Shown piece after piece: positions 6,075 through 8,861 of a stretch of 8,861 bases of DNA. The number at the start of each line of letters is the position of its first letter. Positions within the stretch are counted from its first letter, which is position 1. A model generated the notes under the pieces. That model was not told the DNA's origin, did not search any database, and saw only the letters and a program-made list of their open reading frames with translations. The stretch spans positions 1-8,861 of the forward strand of contig DAOWGA010000041.1 in the NCBI GenBank assembly GCA_030637665.1, read 5' to 3'. The position numbers and the translations under genes are program-made. The DNA comes from Lysobacterales bacterium (lineage in GTDB: Bacteria; Pseudomonadota; Gammaproteobacteria; Xanthomonadales; SZUA-36).

Positions 6075-7387
6075 TCCCGGCACTCAAACTGATCCGCTGG
6101 TCCGGCCTGGAAACGGAAGCCCGGCAACAGCTTCTGCGCAGGCCTGTTTCCCGCCAACCGGGCCTGAAAGAATCAGTAGCCAAAATCATCCGCCAGGTGC
6201 GGTCCGGTGGAGACACCGCCCTGAGAGAACTGACTTTGCAGTTTGATGGCATCGAGCCGCGACAGTTCGAGCTGATGCCGGGCACACTACAGGCGGCAAC
6301 AGAACGGGCCGACCCCGGGTTGATCAAGGCAATCCGTGATGCCAGCATGCGCATAGAGGCGTTTCACGAGGCCGACATTCCAACTAACAGCAAGGTGGAA
6401 ACCGCGCCCGGCCTGAGCTGCGAAGCCCGTTACCAGGCGCTCTCGCCTGTCGGGCTTTACATTCCCGGCGGCAGTGCGCCACTGGTTTCAACGGTGCTCA
6501 TGCTGGCCCTCCCTGCCCGGCTGGCCGGCTGTCGCGAAATCATCATGTGTTCGCCGCCCGGTAAAAATGGCGACATTCCGGACGAAGTACTCGCTGCCGC
6601 ACAGCTTTGCGGCGTCCATCGCGTGTTCTGCGTCGGCGGCGCCCAGGCGGTGGCCGCCATGGCCTATGGTGTTGGGTCCGTGCCGCGTTGCCGGAAAATT
6701 TTCGGCCCTGGCAACGCCTGGGTTACCGAGGCCAAACAGCAAGTGTCGCAGGATCCGGAAGGAGCGGCTATCGATATGCCGGCAGGGCCTTCAGAGGTAC
6801 TGGTGATCGCTGACCAATCGGCGAACCCAGAATTTGTCGCCTGGGATCTTATGTCCCAGGCGGAACATGGCCCGGATTCACAGGTGATCCTGTTAACGGA
6901 CAATGCCGGACTGGCTTCGGCGGTGATCGAGCGGCTGAATGAGTTGGCTCCAGGGACTGCCCGTTCAGCCATACTCAGGCAATCCCTGGCCGAAGCGCGA
7001 ATCATCCAGTTGGACAGCCTTGCCGAAGCGCTTGAGCTGTCCAACGACTATGCACCGGAGCACCTGATCATCAACACGGTGGATGCAGGTGATCTGGCAC
7101 AACAGGTCGAGAATGCCGGCTCGGTGTTTATTGGGCCCTGGACACCCGAGTCGCTGGGAGATTATTGTTCCGGCACCAACCACGTACTGCCTACCTATGG
7201 ATGGGCACGTTCCCACGGCGCCCTCGGAGTTAGCGACTACATGCGCAGAATGACATTTCAACAGGCCAGCCGGAGCGCCCTGGAGCAAGTAGGCCCAACA
7301 GCGGAGACGCTGGCCGCGGTTGAGGGCCTCGAGGCGCATGGCATGGCCGTGAGAGCGCGCCTCGAACAAGGTGGTGGCAGCCGATGA
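6071..7387 (+). CDS. hisD: Histidinol dehydrogenase
   Basis: A zinc enzyme that oxidises L-histidinol to L-histidine in two NAD-dependent steps (EC 1.1.1.23), the end of the pathway. The 438 residues compare with 434 in E. coli and align with a constant offset of four. The zinc ligands are Gln263, His266 (SQAEHG), Asp364 (SLGDYCSG) and His423 (EAHGMA). The catalytic pair is Glu330-His331 in YAPEHL. The nucleotide-binding region includes SPVGLYIPGG (125-134), GGAQAVAAMAYG (189-200) and FGPGNAWV (211-218). Translation starts at a TTG whose last bases form the hisG stop (TTGA), so coupling to hisG is likely. The start is supported by the N-terminal match to the family, and no better ATG exists. 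All catalytic residues are present, so the enzyme should be active. Confidence 0.97.
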   Translation: MIPALKLIRWSGLETEARQQLLRRPVSRQPGLKESVAKIIRQVRSGGDTALRELTLQFDGIEPRQFELMPGTLQAATERADPGLIKAIRDASMRIEAFHEADIPTNSKVETAPGLSCEARYQALSPVGLYIPGGSAPLVSTVLMLALPARLAGCREIIMCSPPGKNGDIPDEVLAAAQLCGVHRVFCVGGAQAVAAMAYGVGSVPRCRKIFGPGNAWVTEAKQQVSQDPEGAAIDMPAGPSEVLVIADQSANPEFVAWDLMSQAEHGPDSQVILLTDNAGLASAVIERLNELAPGTARSAILRQSLAEARIIQLDSLAEALELSNDYAPEHLIINTVDAGDLAQQVENAGSVFIGPWTPESLGDYCSGTNHVLPTYGWARSHGALGVSDYMRRMTFQQASRSALEQVGPTAETLAAVEGLEAHGMAVRARLEQGGGSR

Positions 7388-8469
7388 GCATCAATACACT
7401 GGCCCGGCCGGAAATCGTTGCGATGAAGCCCTACTCTTCGGCACGCAAGGAGGCTCCAGGCCAGGGGATACTACTCAATGCCAATGAATTACCCTGGCCC
7501 CTGCTGGACAACGGTGGGCTGGACATCGGCCTGAACCGCTATCCCGATCCCCAGCCCCGGATACTGGTTTCCCGGCTGGCTGAGCTGTACGGGGTTGCAC
7601 AGGAAAATGTGCTGGTCACGCGTGGCAGCGATGAAGGCATCGATCTGCTGACGCGGGTGTTCTGCCGTGCAGGCCAGGATGCAGTCCTGCACTGCCCACC
7701 CACTTTCGGCATGTACCGGATAGCTGCCCAAACCCAGGGGGCGGCTGTCGTCTCCATACCCCGGCGGGCCGGGGAGGGATTCAGACTGGATGAGCAAGGC
7801 ATCCTGGACGCCGTTGCAACGGATGACCGCATCAAGCTGGTCTTTCTGACCTCACCCAATAACCCGACTGGCGATGCCATAGAAGCGAGCTACTTGCTGG
7901 ATCTACTGGATGCCGCGTCAGACCGGGCGCTGCTTGTGGTCGATGAAGCATACGCGGAATTTTGCTGTAATCCATCCGCCACCGGGCTGATTGACCGCTT
8001 TGAAAACCTGGTGGTGCTGCGCACACTGTCCAAGGCCTGGGCTGCTGCTGGACTTCGTTGTGGCACGGTGTTGGCACAGGCTTCAGTCATTTCCCTGTTG
8101 CGCCGGATCATTGCCCCCTACCCCCTGGCCAGTCCGGTGATTTCTCTGGCCTGCCGCATGCTCGATAAAAAGATGCTTGGCCGGCAACAACAAATACTCA
8201 GAGAGGTGGAACTGAATAAGGTGCGCCTGCTCTCGATACTGGAAAACCGGCCATTCATTCGAGATCTCTGGCCGGGTGAGGCCAATTTTGTCCTGCTCAG
8301 GGCCGATAATTCGGATGATTTTCTGACATTCTGCGCGGCCCGGGGTGTCATTCTGCGTGGATATCCCGCGGACCCGATGCTGACCGACTGCGTTCGTATC
8401 TCGGTAGGCAGTGAAGAGGACCTACGTGCACTGGAATCAGCACTGGATGCCTGGGAGGCGGAATCATGA
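7384..8469 (+). CDS. hisC: Histidinol-phosphate aminotransferase
   Basis: A PLP-dependent class I/II aminotransferase that moves the amino group from glutamate to imidazole-acetol phosphate, giving L-histidinol phosphate (EC 2.6.1.9). It has 361 residues. The PLP lysine is Lys217 (RTLSKAW). Asp187 and Tyr190 (VVDEAY) and Asn160 within SPNNPTG (157-163) contact the cofactor, Arg225 (GLRCG) its phosphate, and Arg338 (VRISVG) the substrate. These residues sit at a constant +3 offset from E. coli HisC. LNANELPW (31-38) and NRYPDPQP (51-58) are further family landmarks. The ATG overlaps the hisD stop by four bases, and the stop overlaps hisB the same way. The fit to the enteric HisC branch, together with the position inside the operon, makes a broader aromatic aminotransferase role unlikely. 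Confidence 0.96.
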   Translation: MSINTLARPEIVAMKPYSSARKEAPGQGILLNANELPWPLLDNGGLDIGLNRYPDPQPRILVSRLAELYGVAQENVLVTRGSDEGIDLLTRVFCRAGQDAVLHCPPTFGMYRIAAQTQGAAVVSIPRRAGEGFRLDEQGILDAVATDDRIKLVFLTSPNNPTGDAIEASYLLDLLDAASDRALLVVDEAYAEFCCNPSATGLIDRFENLVVLRTLSKAWAAAGLRCGTVLAQASVISLLRRIIAPYPLASPVISLACRMLDKKMLGRQQQILREVELNKVRLLSILENRPFIRDLWPGEANFVLLRADNSDDFLTFCAARGVILRGYPADPMLTDCVRISVGSEEDLRALESALDAWEAES

Positions 8470-8861
8470 ACCCTTCAATTGCAAAAAAGCGGAGGATACT
8501 TTTCCTTGACCGTGACGGTACGCTGATTTTCGAACCCAAAGACAAACAAATCGACTCGCTGGAGAAACTCGAATTGATTCCAGGTGTCATTCATGCCTTG
8601 CTGGAATTGCAAAAAGAGGGATATGAACTGGTCATCGTCAGCAACCAGGACGGGCTCGGGACCGACTCCTACCCACAGCAGGATTTTGAAATTCCACAAC
8701 AAAAAATGCTGCAGCTGTTCGAATCCCAGGGCGTCAACTTCAGCGCAATTCCCATCGACCCGCACTCCGAGCACGAAAATACGCCGACGCGAAACCCGGG
8801 CATTGGCACGTTGTCGGGCTACCTGAAATCCGGCCAACTGCACCTGGCAGCCAGCTGGGCC
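8466..8861 (+). CDS. hisB: Bifunctional histidinol-phosphatase / imidazoleglycerol-phosphate dehydratase, N-terminal part
   Basis: The first 132 residues are visible; the window ends inside the gene. This part is the HAD-type histidinol-phosphate phosphatase domain. Motif I is FLDRDGTL with nucleophile Asp15 and acid/base Asp17, and motif II lies in VSNQDGLGT (58-66). The resemblance to E. coli HisB is strong along the whole stretch, so the dehydratase domain should follow beyond the edge. Two things are odd. The zinc loop, with three cysteines and a histidine in E. coli, reads IDPH...TPTRNP (97-111): Asp98, Thr106 and Thr108 replace the cysteines and His100 stays. The lysine of the usual RKP, which I take as HAD motif III, is Asn110 (codon AAC at 8793-8795). 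As I recall, Xanthomonas HisB also lacks the cysteines but keeps the lysine. The ATG overlaps the hisC stop by four bases. Confidence 0.92.
   Translation, partial: MNPSIAKKRRILFLDRDGTLIFEPKDKQIDSLEKLELIPGVIHALLELQKEGYELVIVSNQDGLGTDSYPQQDFEIPQQKMLQLFESQGVNFSAIPIDPHSEHENTPTRNPGIGTLSGYLKSGQLHLAASWA

Overview
The window looks like chromosomal DNA of a gammaproteobacterium with moderate GC. The best lineage hint is the histidine operon: a TrpR/YerC-type regulator followed by hisG-hisD-hisC-hisB, plus a HisB phosphatase domain without the zinc-binding cysteines of the E. coli enzyme. From memory, both features fit Xanthomonadales-like bacteria better than enterics. No mobile element, CRISPR array, tRNA or rRNA was seen, and no gene-free stretch exceeds 300 bases.

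Left part (about 1-3830, all genes on the minus strand): a hydroxyproline-utilisation operon. In transcription order it holds a DapA-family aldolase/deaminase (probable pyrroline-4-hydroxy-2-carboxylate deaminase), a GntR/FCD-type regulator, a 4-hydroxyproline 2-epimerase with the Cys/Cys catalytic pair, and a second proline-racemase-fold protein whose second cysteine is threonine, the mark of trans-3-hydroxy-L-proline dehydratases. The last three genes are nearly contiguous. The epimerase and deaminase are two steps of the trans-4-hydroxy-L-proline route to 2-oxoglutarate semialdehyde. The dehydratase would feed trans-3-hydroxy-L-proline towards proline. The D-hydroxyproline oxidase/dehydrogenase, the semialdehyde dehydrogenase and the pyrroline-2-carboxylate reductase are not here and may lie left of position 1. 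A candidate promoter and a small perfect palindrome precede the deaminase gene. A nested inverted repeat lies at the left edge.

Middle (3842-4696, minus strand): a strong symmetric terminator, then one gene for an exported DUF4097-type beta-repeat protein built on a repeated xxNG turn. It is divergent from the his operon across a 188-base intergenic region.

Right part (4821-8861, plus strand): the histidine biosynthesis operon. A sigma70-like promoter is followed by a 24-base near-palindrome over the predicted start point whose outer half-sites resemble the E. coli TrpR operator. Then come the TrpR-like regulator and hisG, hisD, hisC and the start of hisB, each overlapping the next by exactly four bases. 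The predicted leader is only about 30 bases, so there is no room for an enteric-type attenuator. Autoregulated repression by the first gene product is the simplest reading. The window ends inside the HisB phosphatase domain, where the zinc cysteines and the usual HAD motif III lysine are replaced.
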